Assembly: GCA_031549345.1 (NCBI GenBank)
Contig: JAVBPY010000003.1
Location: 542,982-606,981 of the forward strand
DNA length: 64,000 nucleotides
Direction of reading: 5' to 3'
Origin: CASFRF01 sp031549345
Lineage (GTDB): Bacteria; Verrucomicrobiota; Lentisphaeria; Victivallales; Victivallaceae
Both the position numbers and the translations under genes were made by a program. Each line of letters begins with the position of its first letter. Position 1 is the first letter of the stretch. The notes below the pieces were generated by a model. The model did not search any database. It saw only the letters and a list, made by a program, of their open reading frames with translations, and had not been told where the DNA came from. This document shows positions 42,987-51,815 of this stretch, piece after piece.

Positions 42987-44035
42987 GTGGAAACAGCTTC
43001 GGTGAAATTTTCCGCATCACCACATTCGGCGAGTCCCACGGTCCCGGACTCGGTGTCGTCATCGACGGCGTGCCGGCGAATGTGCCCCTTGCATTGGAAG
43101 ACATTCAACGCGAGATGGATCGCCGCCGTCCCGGCCAGTCCGCTGTTGCGACCCAGCGCCGGGAGGCCGATTGTGTGGAGATCCTTTCCGGCTGGTTTGA
43201 GGGCAAGACAACGGGAACGGCGTTGTCCATGCTCATCCGGAATACCGACCAACGTTCGCGCGATTACGGTGAACTTGCCACGGTGTTCCGCCCCGGACAC
43301 GCCGATTACGGGTATTTCAAAAAATACGGACTGCGCGACTACCGCGGGGGGGGACGTTCCAGCGGGCGTGAAACCGCCGCGCGCGTCGCGGCGGGCGCCG
43401 TGGCGAAGCTTCTTTTGCGGCGTCACGGTATTGAAGTTTATGCCGGAACGGTTGCCGTAGGCAACGTCCGTGCAGCGTGTTTTCAAAGGGATTGCATAGA
43501 GAAAAATCCGGTGCGCTGCCCCGATCCCGATGCGGCGCATGCCATGGAGGAAGCGATTTATACAGCAAGCCGCGCGGGCGACAGCGTGGGCGGCATCGTC
43601 GAATGCCATGTTCTAAACCTTCCTCCCGGACTTGGCGAGCCTGTTTTCGATAAACTCGATGCGCTTCTGGCGCACGCGATGCTCTCCTTGGGGGGGATTA
43701 AGGGAATTGAATTCGGCGACGGTTTTGTTGCAAGCACCCTCCGGGGAAGCGAAAACAACGACGCGATCCTCCCGGGTGGTTTTGCCTCCAACCACGCGGG
43801 GGGCGTTTGCGGCGGACTTTCCACGGGCCAGGAATTGCTGTTCCGCGTTGCCGTGAAGCCCACGCCCTCCATCGCCCTCCTGCAAAAGACGGTGGACGAA
43901 AGCGGCGTTGCGCGCGAAATCACTATCGGCGGCCGGCACGACCCCTGCCTTTGCCCGCGCCTCGTCCCGGTGGTCGAGGCGATGACGGCCCTCGTCCTCG
44001 TCGATCTCCTCCTCCGCGCCCAAGCCAGTTCCTAA
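42983..44035 (+). CDS. aroC: Chorismate synthase
   Basis: The 350-residue enzyme uses reduced FMN to eliminate phosphate from EPSP and form chorismate. All signatures are present: FGESHGPGLGVVIDG, RPGQSAVATQRREAD, the GGGRSSGRETAARVAAG region, and DPCLCPRLVPVVEAM. It ends the plus-strand core block; a hairpin with a T-rich tail lies about 105 bp downstream. Confidence 0.95.
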   Translation: MSGNSFGEIFRITTFGESHGPGLGVVIDGVPANVPLALEDIQREMDRRRPGQSAVATQRREADCVEILSGWFEGKTTGTALSMLIRNTDQRSRDYGELATVFRPGHADYGYFKKYGLRDYRGGGRSSGRETAARVAAGAVAKLLLRRHGIEVYAGTVAVGNVRAACFQRDCIEKNPVRCPDPDAAHAMEEAIYTASRAGDSVGGIVECHVLNLPPGLGEPVFDKLDALLAHAMLSLGGIKGIEFGDGFVASTLRGSENNDAILPGGFASNHAGGVCGGLSTGQELLFRVAVKPTPSIALLQKTVDESGVAREITIGGRHDPCLCPRLVPVVEAMTALVLVDLLLRAQASS

Positions 44036-44105
44036 AGTTAGTTGCATGCATGAAGTAACTCTGAATCGGTTTAATACTGATGCCGATTAACAAGCGGAGG
44101 CCAAA

Positions 44106-44204
44106 ATGAATTTTGATAAAAACAACCGCGAGCGCGGTTTGACGTTGCGGCCAAAAGCCGCAACGTCTTCCTTTTTCTTAAAAAGTTTTTCCTTCTCGCA
44201 TTGA
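44106..44204 (+). CDS. Possible 32-residue small protein (or spurious)
   Basis: A small frame with ATG at 44106 has GGAGG 5 bp upstream, unusually strong for a random frame. The product would be MNFDKNNRERGLTLRPKAAT followed by a Phe/Ser-rich tail. Its DNA runs through the hairpin at 44141-44167, so coding and termination would conflict. It could be a leader-type peptide, a leftover gene end, or chance. No homologue is recognised. Confidence 0.25.
   Translation: MNFDKNNRERGLTLRPKAATSSFFLKSFSFSH
44141..44178 (+). terminator. Terminator after the aro block
   Basis: Stem GACGTTGCGGC / GCCGCAACGTC (11 bp) with a CAAAA loop and a T/C-rich tail. Confidence 0.7.
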
Positions 44205-44214
44205 TTTCTTTTGC

Positions 44215-45720
44215 TTATTGTTTTACCGTGATATAGCCGGTGGTTGGCCAGTAGCTGTAGAATTCGATTTTGTCCACGACCGGTTCGCCTTCGGTTTCGG
44301 CGAGCTTTTTTCCGTCGCGCCAGAGGGAGAACATTTGCTTGCCTACCTGGAACGGGACGACGGTCTGGGCGATGCCGGCAGGGACGTCGTATTCGGTGGT
44401 CTTTTCTCCGGAGACGACTTGCAGTTTGGCCGGTGCGGTGAGCGCGGTGGTCAGATAGATGTCGTCGCCGATCGGGGCGTTGCCGATTTTCACCGCCGGA
44501 CGCGGATCGATTGCGGGTTTCAAGTGCTGGCTGCTGGTGCGGTAGCAGTAGAACAAACTGTCGTCGGTAATCGCGGGTTTGATGCCGGTTTTATACCATT
44601 GAATGTAGTAGCGGTTGAGTTCTCCCAGACCGGCCATCGGTTTGTACCAGCCGGCGGGTGCTCCGCGCGGGGTGCCGTTTGTGTAGTTCCGGTAATCGTC
44701 GATCGGCTCGATGTAGGATTCGTTGCAGTCGTTCCAGGTAAGGATCATGACCCATTCCGGCTTCTGCACCTCCATGATCGACTGCCACTGCAGTTCGAGG
44801 CCTTTACCGCCGCCGTGTTCGTAGTACGTTCCGTTGACTTCCGCGTTCGGGTTGCTGGCGCGTCCGGGCATCCACATCCAATCCACCGGCACGCTGCGCC
44901 CCGCCGCCCACCAGTAGTGGAACGAGATGGTGGTCATCCACGCCTTATTCGCCTTATGCAGCGCCAGCGCCTGTTTTTCAAGGAGTTTCAGGCCGCCGCC
45001 GAAGGGCGAGGTCTGGATCTGCCAGATCGACATCCCCTGTGCGCTTTCGCCCCAAAGCTTCAACGAGGCGTCAACCGCCTCCTGTGTGGCCCCTTTTCGG
45101 GCCTGCATAAATGTGGTGGGGATGAAGAAAATATCAAGCTTGGCATCGGCGAGGGCCGGGACGACCTTTTCCTGCCACCATTTCACGCTTTTTTCCGGGC
45201 TTTCGTCGACGATCATGTCGCCGCCGTAGTAGCCGACCAGCGGCTTGCCGTTGTACAGTTCGTAGTGCGGACTTTTTCCGTACTCCCTCAGGAGCGCGAC
45301 CATGTCGGCGATCTGCTCGTCGTGCATCCGGTTGCCGTAGTCGAACTTGAAAAAGAGCTTGAAGTTGCTGTTGAGCTCTGTGGCGGCCTGAAAAATTTTG
45401 GAGAGGGCTTGTTTGTATTCGTCGTTGGGGCGCATTACATCGAGGCCGAAGCCGTCGATGCCCAATGATTGCGCCATGCGGATTTGCTTTTTGTACTCCC
45501 CGACCGGCGTGTTTTTGTCCCATCCGCCATTGTAGGGGCCGTAGCAGACCATGTACCAGGCGAACACTTTCCGTCCGCCTTTAAAGTTAGTGTCGGCCTT
45601 GAAGAATGTTTTCTCGGGGAGCGAGAAGTCCTTGCCGGCTTCCGCCGCCGCAACGCTCCCGGCGATTCCCGCCGATACGACCGCCGCCAGGAGAAGGCGG
45701 CTCAAACGATTCATACCCAT
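44215..45720 (-). CDS. Secreted GH71-type endo-1,3-alpha-glucanase-like protein
   Basis: The 501-residue protein has a signal peptide (LLLAAVVSAGIAGSVAAAEA). Residues 35-350 resemble GH71 mutanases: KVFAWYMVCYGPYNGGWD, then a repeated MAQSLGIDGFGLDVMRPN where the aspartate lies at a strand end, KPLVGYYGGDM and WVMILTWNDCNESYIEP. The C-terminal 100 residues look like a beta-sandwich. It is expected to attack alpha-1,3-linked or similar glucans outside the cytoplasm; the substrate is inferred from family only. The ATG at 45720 has AAGGA at 8 bp. A consensus-like promoter and a palindrome lie just upstream. Confidence 0.75.
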   Translation of the reverse strand: MGMNRLSRLLLAAVVSAGIAGSVAAAEAGKDFSLPEKTFFKADTNFKGGRKVFAWYMVCYGPYNGGWDKNTPVGEYKKQIRMAQSLGIDGFGLDVMRPNDEYKQALSKIFQAATELNSNFKLFFKFDYGNRMHDEQIADMVALLREYGKSPHYELYNGKPLVGYYGGDMIVDESPEKSVKWWQEKVVPALADAKLDIFFIPTTFMQARKGATQEAVDASLKLWGESAQGMSIWQIQTSPFGGGLKLLEKQALALHKANKAWMTTISFHYWWAAGRSVPVDWMWMPGRASNPNAEVNGTYYEHGGGKGLELQWQSIMEVQKPEWVMILTWNDCNESYIEPIDDYRNYTNGTPRGAPAGWYKPMAGLGELNRYYIQWYKTGIKPAITDDSLFYCYRTSSQHLKPAIDPRPAVKIGNAPIGDDIYLTTALTAPAKLQVVSGEKTTEYDVPAGIAQTVVPFQVGKQMFSLWRDGKKLAETEGEPVVDKIEFYSYWPTTGYITVKQ

Positions 45721-45758
45721 GGTGTCATTCCTTTTTATGACGCGCATTCGGACGCGAA

Positions 45759-45773
45759 GTTAACACGGTTAAC
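45759..45773. promoter_or_regulatory. Operator-like palindrome GTTAAC-acg-GTTAAC
   Basis: Two perfect GTTAAC half-sites separated by 3 bp lie just after the predicted start of transcription (about 45777) of the GH71-like gene, a typical repressor position. Confidence 0.5.
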
Positions 45774-45783
45774 ACTGGATATA

Positions 45784-45812
45784 AGTGTACCACAAAAAAA
45801 TACATTTGTCAA
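45784..45812 (-). promoter_or_regulatory. Predicted strong promoter of the GH71-like gene
   Basis: TTGACA (45807-45812), 17 bp, TACACT (45784-45789). Confidence 0.7.
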
Positions 45813-45933
45813 GTGTTGTTGTGAAAAGAATACGATTTTTGAATGATCGAAGGCAATAAGGATGATCAATCGAATTTTTATTGTTATATCGGATCAATCC
45901 CGGAAATATTCTTTCGAGTGGCACATCCAGCGC

Positions 45934-45962
45934 TTGACGAAATCTGCTCAATGATGTATTAT
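45934..45962 (+). promoter_or_regulatory. Predicted promoter of the four-gene secreted module
   Basis: TTGACG (45934-45939), 17 bp, TATTAT (45957-45962), leaving a leader of about 62 nt. Confidence 0.6.
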
Positions 45963-46030
45963 TAATATCATAATGCTCATTGAGGGGAATGGCTTTCGCC
46001 CTGTTGTTGACGTGAAAAATTAGGAAAACC

Positions 46031-49000
46031 ATGATAAAATATGCGGTAGTATTGTTGTGGATTCTTTGCGGTGCGGCAAATCTTGCTGCGTCGGTCAAGG
46101 TTACTGTAATTGGCGGCAATGCCGAAACGGTGTATAGGGCATTGGCAGGGCTGCCGGATATTGTGCCAGCCAGATGGGAGAATGCGCCCGCGTTTGCCGA
46201 ATTGAACCGTGATTTTGTAGAATCCCGCAAACGAATGCCGACGACGGATTTTCTCGTCGTCGCCGACCCGGATTTCAATCTTGCGATATTCAGTATATCC
46301 CGCTCCTGCCAGGTCGCCGAATTCGCCTGGGAAACGGAAGAGCCGAAGTCGATGGAGAAAATAGCCGGCAGACTCCAAAAAGCAATCAAAAATGATCCGG
46401 ATGAAAAGGCGCTTTTTGTTGCCTTGTCGCCAGAACAGGGAAAGGTCAGTGATCAAAAGCAACTCAACGCGTTTGTCCGCCATATGGAAAATATCCTGCT
46501 GGCCGAACCCGATATTCAACTCATCGAGTCCACTTCCGGCGGGAAAAGCATTGCTGAGAATCGCTTTTTCCTTTATCATTTTCCGGTGCCGCTGGATGTG
46601 TATTTTACTGATTTGCGCGTGAATGGCACATCCATTTTACTGCCTTCCAACTTTTCTTATTCCTCACGAGCACGCAGTACCAGTTTTTCCTATATAACGC
46701 ACTCTTCGCCGAACGAAATTTCAACGGAGAATGCGGAAAAAATTTGCGCTTTAATTGCCGATTTCATGAAACAGGAGGCCTCCAAAGCTTGGCAGCCGAT
46801 GGAAAATCCGGAGCGACAGATTCAGCTTCTTCGCCAACATAAATTCTCCGGGAGCGCCATAAAATATTGGGTTAAATCCGTTCTGGCGGCCCCCACGGAA
46901 AAAGATCGGCGTACTCTTTTACTCCGTATGCGTGACTTGCTTTCCCAACCGCGCCGTAAGATGTATTCAAAAAATCATGAAACAATCGCTGCATTGAACA
47001 AGTTGCAGGCAAAAGGGATAGAACTCCCAGATCGAATTGTTGCAATAATTTCACTTGAACGGGAACATCAGTCACTTTCTATGGACAATACACCGCAACA
47101 GGCGAACCAGATTTCTGTGGACTGGGAAATTATAAAGCAATACGCAAAAGAAATTCGAAAAATAGACTGTAAAATCCTCCGTTCCGCAAGCAAAACACCT
47201 TACGATCCGGAAAAAGGAATTCATTCATCCGCGGAATTGAACGCGTATCAGCTTGAATTAATGAATATTCATCATGCACAAAATTATTATGTGAGTTATG
47301 AAGATTACAAGGCGAATGTGCAAAAAATCATCCACTGGCAATTCGAGATTATGGATGCGTTCATAGTAAGCGGTCGCGCCAGCCTGCCTGACGATGGGCG
47401 GGCTATCATGTCCTCCTTTTGGCCGGGCATGACCATTTTTGCGAATTCTTCCAAAGAGAAAAGCGCAGACGCCGAGCCGCTGTGGGCTTATATCGAAACA
47501 GGCAAAAAAGCCCGCTCAAAATTAATGCGGCAACTTGCCCTTTTCTGGGAATTCGGTCGAAATTATGCACAAACAGCGAAAACAAGCGAGGATTATTTTC
47601 GCTGTTACACCGACTATTGCAAAGCTGTACAAACTCTATACCAAGGCGAGAAACCGCAACTCAACGTCCAGCGGCATCCATATCCGAAACTGGACATTTC
47701 CCGGGAGGAGATTTCCAAGAAGCACAATGCCATTGCTTCGGCCATCGTGAAGATAACGCCCAAAAGCACGCCTCCAATTCCCCCTCCGCCCCTGATCGTT
47801 GTTACGGCGTCGAATCCGCCCCCAAGCGTCTCTAAAATCCCCGCGCCGCCAAGTCCGCCTCCGGTTGCTTCCGCTCCGGCAAAGAAGCCTTCCGAAAGCA
47901 CCCCAACGATTTCACGACAACCAGCCCGGGCTTCCGCCCGGAGCATGCCACCGCCCGGCCCATCGTTTCCCAAACCCAAAGTCATCGAAGCGCAGCCGGC
48001 GGAGAATCAGCGTGTCATCAAATTCACCCGCCTGACAGAACCAATTCTGAAAGCGCGAAAATCACAGGAGGCGCCGTTTACGCTGAAGGAGCTGGAAGAT
48101 ATGGTCCCCCTCATCCACGCCAATATGCCACAATTCTGGACAGATGATCCATATCTAATGCTAAATTATCGCCAGATTGCTCATCGGGCCCTTGAGAACG
48201 CGGAGTACCGCAGGGTAATGGACCAGTTCAACGCAAAGGTTCAAATCAAGGATCTGGTTCAGCTTCAGGGAAATCGATGCATCCTCAACTCACTGATGCG
48301 TGGAGATAAGATTTACTACGTTGCATTGCATGGAACGGGGGAGGCGATAGAGTTTTATTGCTACAATATTTCTTCCAGAAAAAATGAACACCTGGGGACA
48401 TCAACAGTCAATATCCGGGGGAATTTGCCAGAGCAAGACACCGCCGGATGGTTTGATGTGGAAGGCAGCTACGCGGTTTGGATGAATCCCATGGATGATC
48501 TGTACGCCGAAACAAAAAATGGGATTAAGCGCAACGACGATGGATACGAAAGGATTCACGTTTTTAATTTCTCAAACAGAAAAACAACTATTATAACGGA
48601 CTTTCCGACGGAAGGCATACGGGCCACTGCCATACTAAACGGAAAAGTTTATGTCCTCCTGAACGGGAAATCCTCCAACCGCCTGCTTCTGCTTCGTCTT
48701 TCGACGGAGGGGCTTGACCGGAAAGTTGTTTTTGACACGCTCAGGGAAGAACCCAAAAACTGGTTTGAACAGAACGGCAATGACCGTGGCTCGACTGCAA
48801 CCCTATTGAGCAACCCATATCGCAAAAAACTGCTCCTTGTTTCGTCGGCAAGCCTCTATGAGGTTGACCCCGATACATTGGACGCTTCTGTATTTTCCAC
48901 CCTCACCCAAGCGCGAACATCCGTGTTGGCGGACAAAAAGCTTTTTTGCGGACTCGGGGAGCATTATGTTGTGTACAATTTGGATACAGGCACAATGGAG

Positions 49001-49306
49001 CACACACTGATGAAAAAGACATCGGATTACAAAAATAAAAATGAATTATTCTCCTACATTTTCGATGCCGCGAAAGTTCACTTTCCAATCTCCCACGGAA
49101 GGATTTATGCAATTCAAGCGGACATTCTTCTGGAGGGGGAAGGAAGCCTCGCGATGTACAATCTTCGGGATATAACCCAATCCCCCCCGATTATCCTTCT
49201 CGGCCCCAATGTGGTGGCTACAAAAGTTTATCCGGATCGAGACGGAAAAACGTTCATTCTCGTTTTATTGGATGGCCGAATCGTAGCGGTTACACCGAAA
49301 TTGTGA
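46031..49306 (+). CDS. Large secreted protein of unknown function (module gene 1)
   Basis: This 1091-residue protein has a signal peptide (residues 1-20, MIKYAVVLLWILCGAANLAA). Residues 21-250 share a weak but ordered resemblance with module gene 2 (VKVTVIGGNAETVYRALAG versus AKVVIVGNRDFADLLYSEL; and ALFVALSPEQG versus LLTVAISSVLD), suggesting a common CsgG-like domain. A helical middle follows, then a very proline-rich linker (about 575-655). The C-terminal 420 residues are beta-rich with propeller-like repeats (KIYYVALHGTGEAIEFYCYN; LNGKVYVLLNGKSSNRLLLL). It probably acts in the periplasm. It starts behind AGGA at 5 bp. The DNA is AT-richer than the flanks. Function unknown. Confidence 0.7.
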   Translation: MIKYAVVLLWILCGAANLAASVKVTVIGGNAETVYRALAGLPDIVPARWENAPAFAELNRDFVESRKRMPTTDFLVVADPDFNLAIFSISRSCQVAEFAWETEEPKSMEKIAGRLQKAIKNDPDEKALFVALSPEQGKVSDQKQLNAFVRHMENILLAEPDIQLIESTSGGKSIAENRFFLYHFPVPLDVYFTDLRVNGTSILLPSNFSYSSRARSTSFSYITHSSPNEISTENAEKICALIADFMKQEASKAWQPMENPERQIQLLRQHKFSGSAIKYWVKSVLAAPTEKDRRTLLLRMRDLLSQPRRKMYSKNHETIAALNKLQAKGIELPDRIVAIISLEREHQSLSMDNTPQQANQISVDWEIIKQYAKEIRKIDCKILRSASKTPYDPEKGIHSSAELNAYQLELMNIHHAQNYYVSYEDYKANVQKIIHWQFEIMDAFIVSGRASLPDDGRAIMSSFWPGMTIFANSSKEKSADAEPLWAYIETGKKARSKLMRQLALFWEFGRNYAQTAKTSEDYFRCYTDYCKAVQTLYQGEKPQLNVQRHPYPKLDISREEISKKHNAIASAIVKITPKSTPPIPPPPLIVVTASNPPPSVSKIPAPPSPPPVASAPAKKPSESTPTISRQPARASARSMPPPGPSFPKPKVIEAQPAENQRVIKFTRLTEPILKARKSQEAPFTLKELEDMVPLIHANMPQFWTDDPYLMLNYRQIAHRALENAEYRRVMDQFNAKVQIKDLVQLQGNRCILNSLMRGDKIYYVALHGTGEAIEFYCYNISSRKNEHLGTSTVNIRGNLPEQDTAGWFDVEGSYAVWMNPMDDLYAETKNGIKRNDDGYERIHVFNFSNRKTTIITDFPTEGIRATAILNGKVYVLLNGKSSNRLLLLRLSTEGLDRKVVFDTLREEPKNWFEQNGNDRGSTATLLSNPYRKKLLLVSSASLYEVDPDTLDASVFSTLTQARTSVLADKKLFCGLGEHYVVYNLDTGTMEHTLMKKTSDYKNKNELFSYIFDAAKVHFPISHGRIYAIQADILLEGEGSLAMYNLRDITQSPPIILLGPNVVATKVYPDRDGKTFILVLLDGRIVAVTPKL

Positions 49307-49315
49307 GGTAATAGT

Positions 49316-51133
49316 ATGAAGTTGCTCAAACAAACCTTTACCTTGGCCGTATTGTTATTGGCCTTGGTTGCATTTGCCAAACCCGCCAAAGTGGTCATTG
49401 TCGGAAACCGGGATTTCGCCGATTTGCTCTACTCGGAGTTGACGGGTAAAGAAGACATTGAATTGTATGAGCGCGATGCAATTCAAGCTGTTTTGGCGGA
49501 GCATAAAATTTCCGCGTTCAACAGCGGCGACCTGTGCCGCTATTTCCCGCACGCGGATTTTTTTGTCGTCCTCGAGCCTCTTGCGGGAACCGCGAATCGT
49601 GTGATCGTATTTAATGCCCGCAGCAGCCAGCGCTATGCGGATTTTCCGCTACCGCCTGAGAGTGACGCCCTGAAAAAGGCAGCCTTGAATATCGCCAATG
49701 CCGTGGGGAAGCGGGATCGCGACGATTTATTGACTGTTGCCATCTCCAGTGTCCTTGACGGCGGAGTACCGAAACGATACCGCGACCGGATTGGCCTGTT
49801 TGTCCGCTTGTTGGAGGAACGCATGGTCGTTGATTCAAGCATTATTCTGCTGGAGCGTGACCGGCTGGGAAAAATCAATCTGGAGCGGGATATCACAGGG
49901 CAATCGTTTCCTTTGGCGCCATCGGCAAGGCTTTTGCGCCTGGAGTTTACCCCGGGCGCGATGCCGCCGATAAGCCATTGTACCGTGCGAATTACCAATC
50001 TGGAAGGCAAGGTTTTGGCAAAATCGGAATTTCAGGATGTCTTCTCTTCCATACCCCAAAGCACTGAAGACGTGTACAAGGAGATCAAACAGAGATTTGA
50101 AGAAACACGTGATCAAACAATAAAAGTCAAAGAAGAAGCAAAGCTCAATAGCAGCATGGAGGCGGCCAGGCATTACGAAGGGTACCGGAAACTTAACGCA
50201 CAGAATTCGCATGCTGAAGCAGAAAAGGCATTGTCGGCAGCCATCGCGCTTGACCCGGCAAGCAAGACGTATCAAAAAGAAAGAATCGATTTTCTCTTTC
50301 GTAAAGCGCAGCGAACGGCAGGACGGTTGAAAATTTGCGAAGAAATAATTGAGCTGATTCGGAAAAACGACCTCGCATTTCGGTACATCGATAATTCCAG
50401 TTATTATTATCCTGGCCCGCAAAAATATTTTCAGGAAAAATCATCCGCTTGGAGAGGGGACTTTGGAAATAGCGGCCTAACTCCGGATGAGTGGATACGG
50501 TCTGAAGCATTGGCCGCGGAGTACCGTCAACTCATCCTTGACAGTCTCTGGGCCGCCCACAAAAAGAAGCCGCCGACCACGGAAAGGGACTTGCGCCTTT
50601 ACCGCTCTGTTTTCAAGAGCGTTTATTTTAATCCGATGAATTTTGTCACCCATGAATCCTTCCTGTCGGCACAAAAGGAGGGATTGGGCGTCGTTATCGG
50701 CTTTATTGACGATTACATGGAAAAGAATCCAACCGCGGTTCCCCAAATGAATAAAAATCTTGGCGGCTTGATGGACTTGTTTGCAGATAATAAACTATGG
50801 TGGTTTAACCATAAGGCACTCATTGCCAACATTGAATTGGCTTCCCACTCAAAAGCCAAGCCGCTTCGCGAATTTGCCTTGGAATGGAAGTGCATGAAAC
50901 GTGTTTTGGCCTTGCCCAAGATCACGCCGGAGGCGTTCCGCGCCTGTGTGCAAGAGTACTACCAAGAGCTGATCGCGATGCAGGAGGATGGGAAAGTGAC
51001 GAAATTAGCCATACTCTTCCAGTTGACAACGCTCCACTTCAAAGACATTTCTACTGCAGAGATGAAAAAAATCATCGCCGAAGAACATCAAAAATATCCA
51101 CAGAGAAGTGACACGGGGAAAAATCGTGACTAA
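49316..51133 (+). CDS. Secreted protein with CsgG-like N-terminal region (module gene 2)
   Basis: The 605-residue protein has a signal peptide (residues 1-21). The first 60 mature residues read VVIVGNRDFADLLYSEL, then EDIELYERDAIQAVLAEHKI, like CsgG-type proteins where an ERDxL helix follows a small Rossmann-like sheet. A second such unit (about 140-250) contains VDSSIILLERDRLGKINLE. Residues 250-340 look like a TPR-like helical repeat (HAEAEKALSAAIALDPASKTYQ in two parts). The rest is helical. It begins 9 bp after gene 1. Presumed periplasmic. The function is not known; sensing or assembly at the envelope is only a guess. Confidence 0.68.
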   Translation: MKLLKQTFTLAVLLLALVAFAKPAKVVIVGNRDFADLLYSELTGKEDIELYERDAIQAVLAEHKISAFNSGDLCRYFPHADFFVVLEPLAGTANRVIVFNARSSQRYADFPLPPESDALKKAALNIANAVGKRDRDDLLTVAISSVLDGGVPKRYRDRIGLFVRLLEERMVVDSSIILLERDRLGKINLERDITGQSFPLAPSARLLRLEFTPGAMPPISHCTVRITNLEGKVLAKSEFQDVFSSIPQSTEDVYKEIKQRFEETRDQTIKVKEEAKLNSSMEAARHYEGYRKLNAQNSHAEAEKALSAAIALDPASKTYQKERIDFLFRKAQRTAGRLKICEEIIELIRKNDLAFRYIDNSSYYYPGPQKYFQEKSSAWRGDFGNSGLTPDEWIRSEALAAEYRQLILDSLWAAHKKKPPTTERDLRLYRSVFKSVYFNPMNFVTHESFLSAQKEGLGVVIGFIDDYMEKNPTAVPQMNKNLGGLMDLFADNKLWWFNHKALIANIELASHSKAKPLREFALEWKCMKRVLALPKITPEAFRACVQEYYQELIAMQEDGKVTKLAILFQLTTLHFKDISTAEMKKIIAEEHQKYPQRSDTGKNRD

Positions 51134-51815
51134 ATTTATTTTTCTGCTCTTATTGGCGCTGTGCGGGAATTTGTTCGGCGGAGAGGTTGTGAATCTTTTC
51201 TCCGGGCGCGAGTGTACGCTTCCCGGGCGCGGGAAATGGAGTCTTGCAGCCGAACATGGACGAATTCTTGCCTCGGGGACAGCTGTTCAGGACGTGATCG
51301 TACTTTCGCTGGAGGCGATCAAGCCGGGAACGAGCCTTGACTTGACGCTGCGCGATTCCAATGGGGTGCGAAAATTGCGATTCTGGTCCCCGGAAGTACT
51401 GCCGGGAATTGCCGCTGATTTCCGCATGCGGACGGAGCAGGGGAAAGTGGCCCGGCTCAAGGGACTTGGTCTTGTGGAAGCGTCGGGAAAGTCCGATGGT
51501 ATTGTTTTTACGGACACGCTGGAGCAGTGTAACGGACGGTTGAATTTTTGTTTTTCGGAGAAAAGCGATTATCCGCTGTCAATTCCCGAGGATTGGGAGT
51601 ACATCGGTTTGTCGAACGATCCCGGGAATCGTGGTTCGTTGAGTATTGTACTCAATAAAGAAGAGCGGGTGGTTGACGTGGATGGCCAGGCAAAATACCT
51701 GGAAATAAAAAAAGGAGCGACAACAATTATTGTTATGGGGCCGGAAAACGCGTGTGAAAACATTGACGATGTTTTGTTGATAAAAAAGATCATTGCAAAG
51801 GAAAAAAGAAAATGA
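51126..51815 (+). CDS. Small secreted protein (module gene 3)
   Basis: The 229-residue protein has a signal peptide (MTKFIFLLLLALCGNLFGG). The start is a GTG at 51126, overlapping the end of gene 2 by 8 bp and preceded by GGGGA; an upstream GTG at 51108 would put charged residues before the signal. The mature part is beta-strand-rich (VVNLFSGRECTLPGRGKWSL; LDLTLRDSNGVRKLRFWSPE), like a small beta-sandwich or lectin-like fold, but no family is recognised. It is coupled to gene 4 by ATGA. Confidence 0.65.
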   Translation: MTKFIFLLLLALCGNLFGGEVVNLFSGRECTLPGRGKWSLAAEHGRILASGTAVQDVIVLSLEAIKPGTSLDLTLRDSNGVRKLRFWSPEVLPGIAADFRMRTEQGKVARLKGLGLVEASGKSDGIVFTDTLEQCNGRLNFCFSEKSDYPLSIPEDWEYIGLSNDPGNRGSLSIVLNKEERVVDVDGQAKYLEIKKGATTIIVMGPENACENIDDVLLIKKIIAKEKRK

